Positions 24,737-34,330 are shown, numbered from the stretch's first letter. The stretch: 64,000 bases of DNA from Kaistella yonginensis (GCF_030409525.1 NZ_JAUFQB010000004.1:1-64000), one strand, 5' to 3'. Notes: generated by a model from the sequence alone, not told the origin. Translations and numbers: made by a program.

Positions 24737-27700
24737 ATGAAAAAAAGAATCTTCGTAGAAAAAAAAGGAATTTTCGATGTTGAAAGTCCGAAAATTTTTA
24801 ATGAAATAAAAAATATCGTACCCCATATTAAAGACGCTAAAGTCTATAATGTTTATGATGTTTTCGGTGTGAATGATGATGAGCTTTCCAAAGTGATTGC
24901 CAGTACTTTTGTGGATCCCGTGACCGATATTTTACATGAAGAAAATCCTGCGAAAAATCTATATTTCGCGACTGAATTTTTACCAGGTCAATATGACCAA
25001 CGTGCAGATTCGGCGCAACAGTGTATTGCCTTACTAACTGAAAATGAACAAGGTAAAGTTAGAAGTGGTCAACTCATCGAATTGTTTGGTGTTTCTGAGG
25101 CCGAAGTTGAAACCATTAAGAATCATCTGATCAATAAAGTGGAATCGCAGGTTAAAGATTTATCAAAATTAGAAATTCCGGTGGAAGAATCTCCTGATCC
25201 AGTTATTGTTCATGAAGGTTTCACAGATTTTTCTGCGGAAGAATTAAAAGCATTTTATGATGATCATGGTTTTGCTTTAGATATTGATGATTTAGAATTT
25301 ATTCAAAATTATTTTAAAACCGAAAATAGAAGTCCGACCGAAACAGAACTTAAAGTTTTGGATACATATTGGAGCGACCATTGCCGACACACGACTTTTG
25401 AAACAGAATTGACTGATATTCAATTTAATGATTCTTTTAAATCGACTTTGCAAACGATATTTAATGATTATTTAGAAAAGAGAAAATTTTTAGGTAGAGA
25501 AGCGAAACCAGTGTCATTAATGGATCTTGCTACGGTTTGTGCAAGATATTTCCACAAGACAGGGAAATTAGAAAATCTTGTGGTTTCCGATGAAATCAAT
25601 GCCTGTACAATTGAAATTGAAGCAGATTTTGATGGTAAAAAAGAACCTTGGTATTTGTTATTTAAAAACGAAACCCATAATCACCCAACTGAAATTGAGC
25701 CTTTTGGTGGTGCCTCAACTTGTTTAGGTGGAGCAATTCGCGATCCTTTGTCCGGACGTGCTTTTGTTTATCAAGCGATGAGATTGTCAGGAGCAGCCAA
25801 TGTTTTAGAGCCAATTTCTGACACTTTACCTGGAAAACTTCCGCAAAGAACGATTACGAAACAGGCAGCAAACGGTTATTCCTCCTATGGAAATCAAATT
25901 GGTTTAGCCACAACATTGGTGAATGAAATTTACCACGAGGGTTACAAAGCAAAAAGAATGGAAGTTGGTTTTGTCGTGGGTGCCGTGAAAAAAGATTGGG
26001 TCAAAAGAGAGCAGCCCCAAAATGGTGATCTCGTTATTCTATTAGGAGGCGCAACCGGAAGGGACGGTGTTGGCGGCGCAAGTGGAAGTTCTAAAGTTCA
26101 AGATGAAACTTCAATTCATACGTTATCAACTGAAGTTCAGAAAGGGAATGCAGTTGAAGAGCGAAAAATTCAGAGACTCTTTAGAAATCCTGAAGTCACG
26201 ACTTTAATTAAAAAATCAAACGATTTTGGGGCAGGTGGAGTTTCGGTGGCGATTGGTGAAATCGCTGACTCACTGGAAATTAACCTCGATATTCTTCCTA
26301 GAAAATATGAAGGTTTAAATGGAACTGAACTCGCTATTTCTGAATCGCAGGAAAGAATGGCGGTTGTTATTGAAGCGAAAGACAAAGAAAAATTTATCAG
26401 GTTTTGTGAAAAGGAAAACATAAAAGCCGTAGAAGTGGCGAAAGTAACCGATTCCGGTAGAATGCAGATGTTCTGGCAAGGGAATAAAATTGTAGATTTA
26501 GGTCGGGAGTTTTTAGATACCAATGGTTGTGCAAAAACACAGCATGCGCGGGTATCACACCTGCAACCTGTTGAAAATCAAATCATAAAGTTCAGTGAAG
26601 AGAATTTCTTAAAAATACTTTCTAGTAAAAATGTCGCTTCCCAAAAAGGATTGGCAGAAATGTTTGATGCTTCTGTGGGTGGAACGACCGTTGCGATGCC
26701 GTTTGGTGGAAAACACCAATTGACCCCTATGGAAGGAAGTGTCCAAACATTACCGATTCTAAACGCCAAAAATGTTGAAACAGTCTCTTTAGCAAGTTGG
26801 GGTTTTGATGCCGATTTGTCGTCGCAAAACTCCTTGGTTGGTGCCGCAAATGCCGTTGTTGAAAGTGTTGCTAAAATTGTCGCTATGGGTGGTGATTATA
26901 AAAACATCCGTTTGAGCTTCCAAGAGTATTTTGAAAAACTAGGAAATTACCCAGAGAAGTGGGGGAAACCTTTGGCTTCTTTGCTTGGGGCGTATGATGC
27001 GCAGATGAATTTTGAGTTGGCTGCGATTGGCGGTAAAGACTCCATGAGTGGAAGTTTCCAAGATATTCACGTTCCACCGACTTTGATTTCTTTTGCCTGC
27101 GCGAATGGAGAAAAGAAAAATATCATCTCACCAGAATTCAAAAAAACAGGAAATAAATTGTATTTATTCCAACATATTTCGCAAGAAAATGGAATGCCGA
27201 ATTACGAAGATTTAAAACAGATCTTTGATTTCATATTTGAAAACATTAAGGCCAAAAAGATTGTTTCGGTGAAAACAGTCAAAGAGGGTGGAATTGCAGT
27301 TGCCTTAGCAAAAATGAGTTTTGGTAATCACCTTGGAGCAGAAATTAAGGCAGACGAAAAGTTGCTTTTAACAAAGAATATTGGAAGTTTTATTATCGAA
27401 AGTTCGGTAACGCTAGAGAGCAGTTTGCTTCAAGTCATTGGTGAGGTTAATGATTCAGATGGTTTGAAAATCAGAAATTTGAACTTCAATATCAAAAATT
27501 TACTTGAAGTATGGAGTGGAACTTTTGAAGAACTTTTTCCAACAAAGGAAAATAAAAAAATCGTTGTTGAAATTGATTCAAAATTAAATTCAATTCAACC
27601 CAGAACGATTTATTTTAACAAACATCAAATTGCGAAACCGAAAGTTTTTGCCCCAATTTTTCCAGGAACCAATTGCGAATATGAAACCCAAAATGCCTTT

Positions 27701-28426
27701 CGAAAAGAAGGAGCTGAGATTTCAGGTTTGCCTCTTATCAATTTAAATCACCAACTCTTAAATGAAAGTTTAGAGGCCTGGATTTCCGAAATTAATCAGT
27801 CACAGATTTTGGTTTTCTCGGGTGGTTTTTCGGCTGGAGATGAACCAGATGGTTCTGCAAAATTCATCGTCAATGTTTTGAAAAACGAGAAGATGAAAAA
27901 GGCGGTTCATCAATTGCTGGAACGCGATGGAATGATTCTCGGAATTTGTAATGGTTTCCAAGCCTTGGTAAAATCCGGTTTACTGCCTTATGGTGAAATT
28001 CGGGATTTGAATGAAGATTCGCCGACTTTAGCACATAACGCAATCGGTCGTCATATTTCTCAAATGGTCGATGTGAAAGTTATTAATGATGATTCACCTT
28101 GGTTAAAGGGAATGAAGGATCAAGTATTTACGATTCCGATTTCGCACGGTGAAGGCCGATTTATAGCTTCTGAAGAGGCAATACTGGAATTGTATAAAAA
28201 CGGTCAGCTTGCGACTCAATACATTAATCATGAAGGAAATGTTGCACACGGAATGCCATTTAACCCTAATAATTCCTTATTTGGAATCGAAGGATTGACT
28301 TCTGCATCCGGTAAAATTTTTGGAAGAATGGGGCATCCTGAACGTTTTGCAGAAGGTTTATTAAAAAATATTCCAACCGCGAATTATCATAATATTTTTA
28401 AAAATGGTGTTGAATATTTTAAATAA
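24737..28426 (+). CDS. purL: Phosphoribosylformylglycinamidine synthase, single-chain
   Basis: PurL converts FGAR to FGAM with ATP and glutamine, the fourth purine step. At 1229 residues it is the large fused form, with the N-terminal PurS-like domain, the FGAM synthase core carrying YWSDHCRHTTF (about 215-225) and ETHNHPTEIEPFGGA, and a C-terminal glutamine amidotransferase domain. The nucleophile lies in GICNGFQAL at about residue 1071. The catalytic histidine region GRMGHPER is near the end. It is preceded by the two-hairpin repeat element. Confidence 0.97.
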   Translation: MKKRIFVEKKGIFDVESPKIFNEIKNIVPHIKDAKVYNVYDVFGVNDDELSKVIASTFVDPVTDILHEENPAKNLYFATEFLPGQYDQRADSAQQCIALLTENEQGKVRSGQLIELFGVSEAEVETIKNHLINKVESQVKDLSKLEIPVEESPDPVIVHEGFTDFSAEELKAFYDDHGFALDIDDLEFIQNYFKTENRSPTETELKVLDTYWSDHCRHTTFETELTDIQFNDSFKSTLQTIFNDYLEKRKFLGREAKPVSLMDLATVCARYFHKTGKLENLVVSDEINACTIEIEADFDGKKEPWYLLFKNETHNHPTEIEPFGGASTCLGGAIRDPLSGRAFVYQAMRLSGAANVLEPISDTLPGKLPQRTITKQAANGYSSYGNQIGLATTLVNEIYHEGYKAKRMEVGFVVGAVKKDWVKREQPQNGDLVILLGGATGRDGVGGASGSSKVQDETSIHTLSTEVQKGNAVEERKIQRLFRNPEVTTLIKKSNDFGAGGVSVAIGEIADSLEINLDILPRKYEGLNGTELAISESQERMAVVIEAKDKEKFIRFCEKENIKAVEVAKVTDSGRMQMFWQGNKIVDLGREFLDTNGCAKTQHARVSHLQPVENQIIKFSEENFLKILSSKNVASQKGLAEMFDASVGGTTVAMPFGGKHQLTPMEGSVQTLPILNAKNVETVSLASWGFDADLSSQNSLVGAANAVVESVAKIVAMGGDYKNIRLSFQEYFEKLGNYPEKWGKPLASLLGAYDAQMNFELAAIGGKDSMSGSFQDIHVPPTLISFACANGEKKNIISPEFKKTGNKLYLFQHISQENGMPNYEDLKQIFDFIFENIKAKKIVSVKTVKEGGIAVALAKMSFGNHLGAEIKADEKLLLTKNIGSFIIESSVTLESSLLQVIGEVNDSDGLKIRNLNFNIKNLLEVWSGTFEELFPTKENKKIVVEIDSKLNSIQPRTIYFNKHQIAKPKVFAPIFPGTNCEYETQNAFRKEGAEISGLPLINLNHQLLNESLEAWISEINQSQILVFSGGFSAGDEPDGSAKFIVNVLKNEKMKKAVHQLLERDGMILGICNGFQALVKSGLLPYGEIRDLNEDSPTLAHNAIGRHISQMVDVKVINDDSPWLKGMKDQVFTIPISHGEGRFIASEEAILELYKNGQLATQYINHEGNVAHGMPFNPNNSLFGIEGLTSASGKIFGRMGHPERFAEGLLKNIPTANYHNIFKNGVEYFK

Positions 28427-28553
28427 TTTTAATTGATTTCTAATAATGGTAAAATTTAATATTAGCTATTTTACTTATATTGATTGATTATTAGTGGATT
28501 AGCTTATGTTTTAGTCTAAGCTTTTTAAATAAATATTAGGTATTTACCTTATA

Positions 28554-28586
28554 TTTTGAGTTTATAAGGATTAATGCTTATATTTG
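28554..28586 (+). promoter_or_regulatory. Consensus promoter of the SatD gene, giving a leaderless start
   Basis: TTTTG (28554-28558), a 20-base spacer and TATATTTG (28579-28586) match the Bacteroidota consensus. The ATG at 28591 is only 4 bases after the -7 box, so transcription should start at or within a few bases of the start codon and the mRNA would be leaderless. Confidence 0.75.
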
Positions 28587-28590
28587 ACGA

Positions 28591-29196
28591 ATGATTGCAG
28601 TTATTACCGGTGATATTATTAATTCTCAAAAGTCAGACAGTGAGTTGTGGCTCCCAAAATTGAAAGAATTATTGGGTTCATGGTCAACAACACCGGAAAA
28701 TTGGGAAGTCTATCGCGGAGATGAATTTCAATTAAAATGCAATGTAGATGGTGTTTTTCACAAGGCTTTGCTTTTGAAATCCCTGATCAGAACTTTTGAA
28801 AATCTAGACGTTCGTTTGGCAATCGGTATAGGAAACGAAGTCTTTCAATCGGAAAAAATCACAGAATCCAATGGTTCAGCGTATGTGAATTCTGGCAGAT
28901 TGTTAACTGAAATTAAATCCCAAGGGAAAACATTATCCATACAAACAGAAAATGATAAAGTGACTCGTGATTTGAATATCCTTTTCAAATGGGCTTCCAT
29001 CGACTTTGATAACTGGACGGCCGCCACTGCAGAAATTATTCATCAGTTGTTACGGAATTCGGAACTCACCCAAGAAGAACTAGCAAAAGAACTCAATATT
29101 ACACAATCTTCAGTAAGTCAAAGACTTAAACGTGCTAATTTTGAGCTGATACAAGAAACTGATCAATTCTTTAGAAAAAAAATTGCAGAATTATAA
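28591..29196 (+). CDS. SatD family protein with C-terminal helix-turn-helix
   Basis: The 201-residue protein starts MIAVITGDIINSQ, the SatD family signature, followed by WEVYRGDEFQL. Residues about 150-190 (TQEELAKELNITQSSVSQRL) form a helix-turn-helix, so it is probably a DNA-binding regulator. SatD proteins are described from streptococcal acid-response loci, and their biochemistry is poorly defined. It is followed with no gap by the DUF3307 gene, a pairing seen in many genomes. Both sit between purL and purC, with a promoter of their own. Confidence 0.85.
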   Translation: MIAVITGDIINSQKSDSELWLPKLKELLGSWSTTPENWEVYRGDEFQLKCNVDGVFHKALLLKSLIRTFENLDVRLAIGIGNEVFQSEKITESNGSAYVNSGRLLTEIKSQGKTLSIQTENDKVTRDLNILFKWASIDFDNWTAATAEIIHQLLRNSELTQEELAKELNITQSSVSQRLKRANFELIQETDQFFRKKIAEL

Positions 29197-29898
29197 ATGA
29201 TTTTCATCCCTCTCATATTGGCACATTTATTAGGAGATTTTATTCTTCAGCCCAATTCTTGGGTCGCTGATAAAGAGAAGAAGAAGGAAAAAAGCATCTT
29301 TTTATATCTTCACATTCTGGTGCACAGCATTCTTGCAATTCTATTTTTATGGGATTTAAATCTGTGGTGGATTGCTTTAATAATAGGCCTAACTCATTTT
29401 CTAATTGATTGGACAAAACTTCATTTTCAAAATAAAAAAACAAAAAGATCTTGGTTTTTTATCGATCAAACTGCTCATTTATTGGTGATTGCGGCATTGT
29501 CAATCTTCTATTTTCCCTATTTTAAATGGGAAGATTTATTCAATCCGAGAACTTTAGAATTGGTAACAGCGTTGATATTTCTAACCGTTCCTTCTTCCAT
29601 AATTATTAAAACAGTGATTTCAATTTGGACTCCCGTAAGTGCTGAGTATAATACATTGCAAACAGATTCTCTTGTAAATGCAGGGAAGTATATTGGCATC
29701 CTCGAGCGTCTTTTGGTCTTCGTATTTATATTAGTGAATCATTGGGAAGGAGTTGGATTTATGATCGCCGCAAAATCAGTTTTCAGATTTAGTGATTTAG
29801 CAGAAGCAAAACAGAGAAAACTTACAGAGTATGTATTAATAGGAACTTTGCTAAGTTTCGGACTCGCAGTTCTTACTGGGATTTTAGTTAAACTATGA
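29197..29898 (+). CDS. DUF3307 integral membrane protein
   Basis: The 233-residue membrane protein has about six hydrophobic segments and begins MIFIPLILAHLLGDFILQP, the conserved start of DUF3307, with the later HFLIDWTKLHF motif. The His/Asp residues in the first and third helices may form a buried metal or catalytic site. The function is unknown. Its start codon follows the SatD stop directly, indicating translational coupling, so SatD may regulate it or sense a linked signal. Confidence 0.88.
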   Translation: MIFIPLILAHLLGDFILQPNSWVADKEKKKEKSIFLYLHILVHSILAILFLWDLNLWWIALIIGLTHFLIDWTKLHFQNKKTKRSWFFIDQTAHLLVIAALSIFYFPYFKWEDLFNPRTLELVTALIFLTVPSSIIIKTVISIWTPVSAEYNTLQTDSLVNAGKYIGILERLLVFVFILVNHWEGVGFMIAAKSVFRFSDLAEAKQRKLTEYVLIGTLLSFGLAVLTGILVKL

Positions 29899-29906
29899 TT
29901 CCAAAA

Positions 29907-29950
29907 GCCATGAAGTGGCGGTTTAAATAAGGATAGGGTTTTAACCCTAT
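29907..29950 (+). repeat. Two-hairpin repeat element, copy 2 (upstream of purC)
   Basis: The first hairpin is GCCAT-GAA-GTGGC (29907-29919, one T-G pair) and the second ATAGGGTT-TT-AACCCTAT (29933-29950), joined by GGTTTAAATAAGG. Layout and linker resemble copy 1, while both stems differ in sequence but stay paired. It lies between DUF3307 and purC. Confidence 0.6.
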
Positions 29951-29987
29951 TAAATAAGTAAAAAGTAAAATTTAATAAAAAGTAAAA

Positions 29988-30707
29988 ATGACAAAAGGAG
30001 CAATGCTTTATGAAGGAAAGGCAAAGCAGGTTTTTCAAACCGATAATCCAAATGAAGTGATTGTCCGTTTCAAAGATGATGCAACCGCTTTCAACGCACA
30101 AAAAAGAGGGAACGTAGATCTGAAAGGTGAAATGAACAATGCAATTACCACATTGATTTTTGAATATTTAAATGACAAAGGAATCGCCACCCATTTTATT
30201 AAAAAGCTAGACGAAAGAGAGCAGCTGGTAAAAAGAGTACACATTATTCCCCTAGAAATGGTAGTTCGCAATTACTCGGCTGGAAGTATGGCGCAACGTT
30301 TGGGAATTGAAGAAGGAATAAAGTCTCCGGTAACGATTTTTGATATTTGCTATAAAAAAGATGAACTTGGCGATCCACTAATTAATGATCACCATGCCGT
30401 ATTCTTAGGTGCCGCAACGTATGAAGAACTCGACGAAATGTATGAACTTACGTCTGAAATTAATGATATCTTAATCGACCTTTTCGATAAGATGAACATT
30501 ATTTTGGTCGATTTTAAAATCGAATTGGGTAAAGATTCCAACGGTAAAATTATTTTAGCTGATGAAATTTCGCCTGATACTTGCAGACTTTGGGACAAAG
30601 ATACGATGAAGAAACTCGATAAAGACCGTTTTAGAAGGGATTTAGGTGAAGTTACTGAAGCGTATGTAGAAATTTATGAACGATTAAAGAAAGTTTTAAA
30701 CAAATAA
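29988..30707 (+). CDS. purC: SAICAR synthase
   Basis: PurC joins aspartate to CAIR with ATP to form SAICAR. The 239-residue length fits. Recognisable motifs are [10 protein letters not shown] at the start, which is the ATP-binding strand, [42 protein letters not shown] and the final [10 protein letters not shown]. The adenylosuccinate lyase that acts on its product is encoded at 23185. It is followed by a short spacer with a palindromic repeat and then purF. Confidence 0.97.
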   Translation: MTKGAMLYEGKAKQVFQTDNPNEVIVRFKDDATAFNAQKRGNVDLKGEMNNAITTLIFEYLNDKGIATHFIKKLDEREQLVKRVHIIPLEMVVRNYSAGSMAQRLGIEEGIKSPVTIFDICYKKDELGDPLINDHHAVFLGAATYEELDEMYELTSEINDILIDLFDKMNIILVDFKIELGKDSNGKIILADEISPDTCRLWDKDTMKKLDKDRFRRDLGEVTEAYVEIYERLKKVLNK

Positions 30708-30711
30708 AAAA

Positions 30712-30749
30712 CCTTACTCTCTCTCCATTGGAGAGGGTTGGGGTGAGGA
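30712..30749 (+). repeat. Palindromic repeat in the purC-purF spacer
   Basis: CTCTCC-ATT-GGAGAG (30721-30735) followed by GGTTGGGGTGAGG resembles a widespread dispersed intergenic repeat. It is more G-rich than its surroundings. It fills the leader of purF and may only be an inserted repeat. Confidence 0.45.
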
Positions 30750-30754
30750 TAAAA

Positions 30755-32242
30755 ATGAAAGATTTACAACAGCATAGAATAGATTATTTAAATCAATTCA
30801 AGGAAAATACCTACGGCCGAAATCTGCTCAAAAAAGATGATCCATTTGATTCGCCTTCAGAGGAATGTGGCATTTTTGGCCTTTACTCCAATACCGATGT
30901 CGATACTTTTTCACTATCGCAATTTGGCCTTTTTGCCTTGCAGCATCGTGGTCAGGAGGCGTGTGGGATTTCGGTAATGAATCAGGGGAAAATTTTTAAT
31001 ATTAAAGATGAAGGATTGGTCTTGGATGTTTATAAAGAAATCCGTGAACCAGAAACCTTCATGGGAAACTCTGCGATCGGACATACGAGATATACCACAG
31101 CGGGCGATAAGAAAAAATATAATTTTCAACCTTTTTTTGCCAAGAATGAATATGACCAGATTATTTTGTCAATTGCACACAACGGCAACTTAACCAATGC
31201 GCGCGAATTAAAACGGGAATTAGAAGCTGAAGGAGTGGTGTTCAGAGCGACCTCTGACTCGGAAGTGATTCTACGACTCATTCAAAAACACTTGGATTTA
31301 GGCTTGCGTGCTGCCATTAAAACCACCATGGAAAAAATTGAAGGTGCTTATTCTGTGGTCGGAATGACCAGAAATAAATTCTTTGCCTTCCGTGATTTTC
31401 ATGGAATCCGCCCCCTAGTTTTGGGTGCCATCGATGAGAAAACCTATGTCGTAGCTTCCGAATCAGTAGCTTTAGATGCGGTGGGAGCGCAATATGTTCG
31501 TGATATTTTGCCGGGAGAAATTATTTATACCAATGAAAACGAAACTGGTTTGCAAAGTTTCATGGCCAAAGAAGACTGTGAAAAAAGAACCTGCGCCTTC
31601 GAATATATTTATTTTGCCCGACCAGACTCCATTATGGAGGGAATTAATGTGCACGAAATCCGGGAGAAATCCGGTATGAAAATTTGGGAACAGGCACCGA
31701 TAGAAGCAGATATCGTTATCGGTGTGCCAGATTCTGGAGTTCCTGCTGCGATTGGTTTTTCAATCGCTTCTGGTATTCCTTTTCGACCCGTTTTGATTAA
31801 AAACAGGTATATCGGTAGAAGTTTTATTGTCCCCACTCAGGAAATGCGAGAGCGAATCGTGAATCTTAAATTGAATCCGATTATTTCTGAAATTAAAGGA
31901 AAGAGAGTAGTGATCATTGATGATTCCATTGTTCGCGGTACTACCTCCAAGCGATTGGTTAAAATTCTGAAAGATGCAGGCGTCAAAGAAATTCATTTCC
32001 GCAGTGTTTCGCCGCCGATTATTGCACCTTGCTACCTTGGAATTGATACCCCAACAAAAGACGATTTGATTTCAGCCAATATGACGGTAGAAGAATTAAG
32101 AAAATACCTGGGCGTGGACTCACTTGAATTTTTAAGCATGGATAATCTTAAAAATATCTTGGGCAGTTCCAAACATTGTTTTGGTTGCTTCACTGAAGAA
32201 TATCCGGTGCCGAAAGGTGAAGATGCTGAACTATTTGAATAA
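30755..32242 (+). CDS. purF: Amidophosphoribosyltransferase
   Basis: PurF makes phosphoribosylamine from PRPP and glutamine, the first step of purine synthesis. I set the start at 30755 (MKDLQQHRID, 495 residues) because the upstream ATG at 30728 would encode nine residues made from the palindromic repeat. The glutamine amidotransferase nucleophile is Cys38 in EECGIFG, probably exposed after removal of a propeptide. The PRPP-binding motif VVIIDDSIVRGTT lies near 380. SKHCFGCFTEEYP near the end is a family feature. Confidence 0.95.
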   Translation: MKDLQQHRIDYLNQFKENTYGRNLLKKDDPFDSPSEECGIFGLYSNTDVDTFSLSQFGLFALQHRGQEACGISVMNQGKIFNIKDEGLVLDVYKEIREPETFMGNSAIGHTRYTTAGDKKKYNFQPFFAKNEYDQIILSIAHNGNLTNARELKRELEAEGVVFRATSDSEVILRLIQKHLDLGLRAAIKTTMEKIEGAYSVVGMTRNKFFAFRDFHGIRPLVLGAIDEKTYVVASESVALDAVGAQYVRDILPGEIIYTNENETGLQSFMAKEDCEKRTCAFEYIYFARPDSIMEGINVHEIREKSGMKIWEQAPIEADIVIGVPDSGVPAAIGFSIASGIPFRPVLIKNRYIGRSFIVPTQEMRERIVNLKLNPIISEIKGKRVVIIDDSIVRGTTSKRLVKILKDAGVKEIHFRSVSPPIIAPCYLGIDTPTKDDLISANMTVEELRKYLGVDSLEFLSMDNLKNILGSSKHCFGCFTEEYPVPKGEDAELFE

Positions 32243-32250
32243 TTTATATT

Positions 32251-32286
32251 AAAAAAAGGTTGGGAATATGTTCCCAACCTTTTTTA
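32251..32286. terminator. Bidirectional terminator between purF and a porin gene
   Basis: AAAAAAAGGTTGGGAA (32251-32266) and its inverse (32271-32286) form a 16-base-pair stem around a TATG loop. It can terminate purF on the plus strand and the convergent porin gene on the minus strand. Confidence 0.9.
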
Positions 32287-32307
32287 ATCCGATATGAAAT
32301 GATTTTC

Positions 32308-32910
32308 TTAGAATTTGTAAGCCAAACCTACTTGGAAATTGTTATTCTTAACTTTATCTCCGTTGTTAGCACTGTAAACATCAGTCACACCGGCAACATA
32401 TCGGGCAGTTAAACCAATTTTTGGAGTGAAATAATATCCTGCACCAAGTCCAATTCCCATATTGAAATCTTTGTAAGCATCAGTATCTAAAGAGGTTGTA
32501 GTGGTTGTATTTAAAACGCTGTTATCTGTTTTCACTTTTGCACTAACCAAGAAACCAAATTCTGGACCTGCTTCTAAATAAAATTCAGGTGTTGCATTAT
32601 ATTGGAACATTACTGGTACGGCGATATAATCTAAGTTTCTAGAAACCGAAGCATATTCATTGCCTGCAAGGTTTTTGTACGTTACTTTATCACCAAGGTT
32701 GTTATACAAAATCTCCGGCTGAATACTGAAGTTTTGTCCCAACGGTGCATTCATAAATAAACCAGCATTAAAGCCAATTTTTGATTTATTGTCGCTTAAA
32801 CCTGCGTCTTTTGAAAGCGAAGAAACATTCATTCCCCCTTTAATCCCGAACTGTTGTGCGAATGCCAATGAACTCATTGCGATTGCCGCACCTAATACTA
32901 ACTTTTTCAT
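32308..32910 (-). CDS. Outer membrane beta-barrel (porin family) protein
   Basis: The 200-residue protein has a signal peptide (MKKLVLGAAIAMSSLAFAQ, cleaved after about residue 19). The mature part is made of alternating beta strands with frequent Gly and aromatic girdle residues, ending in an aromatic residue (VGLAYKF) as outer membrane barrels do. This matches the small OmpW/OMP_b-brl family of Bacteroidota. The ligand is unknown. Three more proteins of this type are encoded at 59478-61726. Confidence 0.88.
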   Translation of the reverse strand: MKKLVLGAAIAMSSLAFAQQFGIKGGMNVSSLSKDAGLSDNKSKIGFNAGLFMNAPLGQNFSIQPEILYNNLGDKVTYKNLAGNEYASVSRNLDYIAVPVMFQYNATPEFYLEAGPEFGFLVSAKVKTDNSVLNTTTTTSLDTDAYKDFNMGIGLGAGYYFTPKIGLTARYVAGVTDVYSANNGDKVKNNNFQVGLAYKF

Positions 32911-33146
32911 AATGTTAAATTTTTCTGATTAATTTTACGTTTTTGATAATTCTAGACTCATTTCTTTAATAATTGAAATTCTAAAATTTCTTAAAGGTTT
33001 GAATCCTCATTGTCATTACATTTTTAATTTTGTTTTACGGGACAGTACTTTCAAATGCTGTGCCAAAACATTAGAATAGTCTCTAAAATTAAACAAGGGT
33101 TTAAATAGCAACTGTTTTAAAATACTGCATATCAGTATTTTGTGTT
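32911..33146. other. Spacer upstream of the porin gene
   Basis: It should hold the porin promoter, but no clear TAnnTTTG box is visible on the minus strand. One hairpin, AAAATACTG/CAGTATTTT (33119-33141), stands apart from the aroB terminator. I see no gene. Confidence 0.4.
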
Positions 33147-33185
33147 AAAATTAAAAATCCTCAGCCGATGGTTGGCTGGGGATTT
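33147..33185 (-). terminator. Terminator of aroB
   Basis: A 12-base-pair stem (33155-33166 with 33174-33185, one G-T pair) is followed on the minus strand by TTTTTAATTTT. It lies 27 bases after the aroB stop. Confidence 0.8.
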
Positions 33186-33211
33186 CATTTTATAATAATC
33201 AGTTTTCAATT

Positions 33212-34246
33212 TTATTTTTGATAATATAGCAATGCGTCTTTAATATTTTCAACAGTAACTGATTGGTCAAATTTAGAATGACCGATACTCGTTAATAAAG
33301 AAAAGTTAATATGGCCACCCGCATTTTTTTTATCGTTTTTCATTAGGTTTAAGATTTCTTCCACTGAAAATTCAGAGATATCCAACACTGGATAGAATTT
33401 TCGAATGTTAAAAATAATATCACTTGCTGCTTTCTCTGTAAGTAAATTTTGAAGCAGAGAAATTCTGGTTTCGCAAATCATCCCCAAAGCAACTGCTTCA
33501 CCATGCATGATTGGCTTTCCTTTTAACAGAAACAAACTTTCAATCGCATGGCCAATCGTATGTCCAAAATTCAAGGTTTTTCGGATGTTTTGTTCAGTAA
33601 AATCCTGCGCAACCACATTTTGCTTAATCTTCATCGAAGTTTCAATGAACGGGAAGATACTTTCTGCTGTTAAATCTTCAATGGCAATTAAATCATTCCA
33701 ATGTTTTTCATCCGTAATCAAACCATGTTTTAGCATTTCTGCAAAACCACTTCGTAATTCTTCTAAAGGCAAGGTTTTCAAAAATTCTGGGAAAACAAAT
33801 ATATGTTTGGGATGCGCAAAAGTTCCGATAATATTTTTCAAAAACTGATGGTCAATGCCAGTTTTTCCGCCAATTGAAGCATCGCACATGCCCAAAAGCG
33901 TCGTTGGAATATTAATGAAAGAAATTCCTCTTTTATACGTCGAGGCTATAAAGCCACCCATATCGGTAATCACGCCACCTCCTAGATTAATCATCAAAGC
34001 TTTGCGATCGGTTTCAAATTCAGTTAATATTTCCCACAGTTGTGCCGCAGTTTCCAGCGTTTTCAATTCTTCGCCAGCTTCTATCTCAATGATTTCAAAT
34101 GGAATTTCTGTTTCCAAATTCCCTAATACTGTAGGTAGACAATATTCATGGGTGTTTTCATCAACTAAAATTAAAAGTTGGGTCGGTTTTAGGTTGGTCA
34201 AAAAATCATTGAGCTGTGAGAAATCCTGATCTAATAGTGAAATCAT
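33212..34246 (-). CDS. aroB: 3-dehydroquinate synthase
   Basis: AroB cyclises DAHP to 3-dehydroquinate in the shikimate pathway. The 344-residue protein has the NAD-binding Gly-rich segment LGGGVITDMGGFIASTYKRGI and the substrate and metal motif FGHTIGHAIE. IGGKTGIDH, the site that binds substrate phosphate and carboxylate, is also present. It stands alone on the minus strand, with divergent proline dehydrogenase on the other side. Confidence 0.96.
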   Translation of the reverse strand: MISLLDQDFSQLNDFLTNLKPTQLLILVDENTHEYCLPTVLGNLETEIPFEIIEIEAGEELKTLETAAQLWEILTEFETDRKALMINLGGGVITDMGGFIASTYKRGISFINIPTTLLGMCDASIGGKTGIDHQFLKNIIGTFAHPKHIFVFPEFLKTLPLEELRSGFAEMLKHGLITDEKHWNDLIAIEDLTAESIFPFIETSMKIKQNVVAQDFTEQNIRKTLNFGHTIGHAIESLFLLKGKPIMHGEAVALGMICETRISLLQNLLTEKAASDIIFNIRKFYPVLDISEFSVEEILNLMKNDKKNAGGHINFSLLTSIGHSKFDQSVTVENIKDALLYYQK

Positions 34247-34330
34247 TGATACTGAAATTTATCACAAAATTAAACTTTAATTTAGTTTTATCAATTCAAA
34301 GAGTTGTATTAAATTTGTTCAACTTTAAAA

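Noticed and set aside
28427-28553. AT-rich purL-SatD spacer examined for a riboswitch.
   Set aside because: No purine riboswitch-like core or stable stem structure was visible; only the promoter at 28554-28586 is supported.
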